This document shows positions 62,601-64,000 of a DNA stretch of 64,000 nucleotides, piece by piece. Made by a program: the position numbers and the translations under genes. This stretch comes from Agaricus subrufescens. Lineage: Eukaryota; Basidiomycota; Agaricomycetes; Agaricales; Agaricaceae. The notes below the pieces were generated by a model. It was not told where the DNA came from, did no database searches, and saw nothing but the letters and a program-made list of their open reading frames with translations. The stretch lies in NCBI GenBank assembly GCA_029945375.1, contig CM057057.1, positions 3,968,001 to 4,032,000 of the forward strand, written 5' to 3'. Every line of letters starts with the position of its first letter. Positions within the stretch are counted from its first letter, which is position 1.

Positions 62601-64000
62601 AAGATTCGTGGCATGGATGAATGGTTTAAGCATTTTCCAAATTAAAGTATCTAACAAGTACACTGGAGATGACTTCGACGAGGATTTAAGGACAGTCTTA
62701 AGGCGGGCTGGGTGCAAGGGAGAGAAGATTTGCTTTATCATGGATGAATCCAATGTCCTCGACTCTGGGTTCCTCGAGAGGATGAATACGCTGTTGGCCA
62801 ACGCTGAAGTGCCCGGTCTGTTTGAAGGAGACGAACACGCAGCGTTGATGACTGCCTGTAAAGAAGGATCTCAACGGGATGGTCTTATGCTAGATTCACC
62901 GGAAGAGCTGTATCGATGGTTCACACAGCAGGTGGCAAAGAATCTCCATGTAGTCTTTACGATGAACCCACCGGAAAACGGTTTAGCCTCAAGAGCTGCG
63001 ACATCTCCTGCCTTGTTCAACCGTTGTGTACTGGACTGGTTTGGTGACTGGTCGGACCAAGCGCTATACCAAGTTGGTTCCGAGTTCACGCATGTGCTTG
63101 ATCTTGATCTTCCTGCTTATAACCCACCGGTTCATTTCCCTGTTGCCTACCGAGGATTGTCGATGCCACCGCTCCATCGTACTGCCGTCGTCAATGCTTT
63201 GGTCCATGTTCACCAATCACTTCATCAGGTAAATCAGCGGCTCAGCCGTCGTCAGGGCCGGTATAATTATGTTACGCCCCGTCACTATTTGGACTTGTGA
63301 GTATCAAGCCTTTTCGATATATGTTTGAGAATCTTACACGTTGCTCTAGCATCAACCATTATGTCAAATTGTATACGGAGAAACGCGATGAGCTCGAGGA
63401 GCAACAAAGGCATTTGCACGTTGGCTTGGATAAACTCCGGGACACTGTCACCCAGGTCGAAGATCTGCGCAAGAGCTTGGCTAGTAAAAGATCTCAACTT
63501 GAGGCCAAGAACAAAGAAGCCAATGAGAAGCTCCAACGCATGGTTGCTGATCAGCAGGAAGCTGAGCAGAAGAAGGCGGCGTCTATCGAGATTCAAGCCG
63601 CATTGGTGGAACAAGACCGCAACATCGCGGAACGTCGAGCTGTTGTAATGGCTGATCTTGCAGAGGCAGAGCCTGCAGTCGTAGATGCCCAAGCTGCTGT
63701 CAGCAACATCAAACGACAGCACCTTCAGGAAGTCCGTGCTATGGCTAATCCTCCAGAGGCCGTGAAAGTCGCCATGGAATCTGTTTGTACCATACTCGGC
63801 CACAAGATAGATAGCTGGCGTACCGTCCAGGGTATCATCCGGCGTGATGATTTCATACAGAGGATCGTCAATTTCGACACGAATACCCTGACAAAGGGAC
63901 TCAGGGAAACCATGAAGCGCGATTTCCTTAGTCGGCCCTCGTATAAATTCGAAACCGTCAACCACGCGAGTAAAGCTTGTGGTCCATTGGTCAAGTGGGT
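56674..64000 (+). CDS. Cytoplasmic dynein heavy chain, motor half (runs off the right edge)
   Basis: Start inferred at the ATG at 56674 (ATG GAG, then a 48-nt intron) joining [40 protein letters not shown] and [20 protein letters not shown]. The linker follows ([77 protein letters not shown]). AAA1 has [10 protein letters not shown] and CFDEFNR; AAA2 [14 protein letters not shown]3 [11 protein letters not shown] with [10 protein letters not shown]4 GVSGSGKTTL, split by an intron inside the P-loop, with MDESNV. The ascending stalk coiled coil begins near 63350 ([20 protein letters not shown]), and the window stops inside the microtubule-binding region. The usual N-terminal tail of roughly 1000 residues is missing. 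At least a dozen introns. Confidence 0.9.

Noticed and set aside
1..64000. Transposons, CRISPR arrays, rRNA, plasmid or phage features
   Set aside because: No terminal repeats, transposase or integrase motifs, spaced repeats or rRNA sequence were seen; the repeats present are all in-gene minisatellites.

Overview
This window looks like a gene-dense piece of a basidiomycete nuclear genome, most probably an Agaricomycete. Nearly every gene is cut by many short introns of about 48-75 nt with GT..AG ends, both strands are used, and intergenic gaps are often only 100-300 bp. The gene set is purely eukaryotic: a BAR-SH3 adaptor, dynein heavy chain, TRAPP, peroxin 10, proteasome and snRNP proteins, and a copper-fist regulator. 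Two secreted proteins belong to a family I associate with Agaricomycetes. I saw no transposon, CRISPR array, rRNA or tRNA gene.

Layout. 0-16 kb: 3' end of a low-complexity gene, then ISA1, RVS167/HOB1, SDO1, ALG1, NFU1, a copper-fist factor, a UBE2W-type E2, HEM3, GID1/RANBPM and UMP1. 16-31 kb: a membrane FAD oxidoreductase, MFAP1, a BTB protein, TRS31, a class-1 dihydroorotate dehydrogenase-like enzyme, an HMG-box factor, a poorly resolved interval, and an acidic helical protein. 31-47 kb: VPS38/UVRAG, a Pumilio protein, RPS29, a SprT-type protease (GCNA/ACRC-like), MDV1/CAF4, a small membrane protein and p23/WOS2. 47-54 kb: two diverged paralogues of one secreted family, head to head, with a HAD phosphatase between them. 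54-64 kb: MGR2/ROMO1, PEX10, SME1 and the motor half of cytoplasmic dynein, which runs off the right edge.

Most genes are unrelated housekeeping functions packed tightly. The first 12.6 kb is loosely enriched for metal-cofactor genes (ISA1, NFU1, HEM3, copper fist). The points I would follow up are the secreted paralogue pair with its repeat tails, a dynein heavy chain that starts without its N-terminal tail, a set of 3-21 nt exons and GC-AG introns that gene finders would miss, and divergent start codons only 8 bp apart. Unless stated otherwise, exon boundaries were read by eye from splice signals and protein continuity; no alignment was run.
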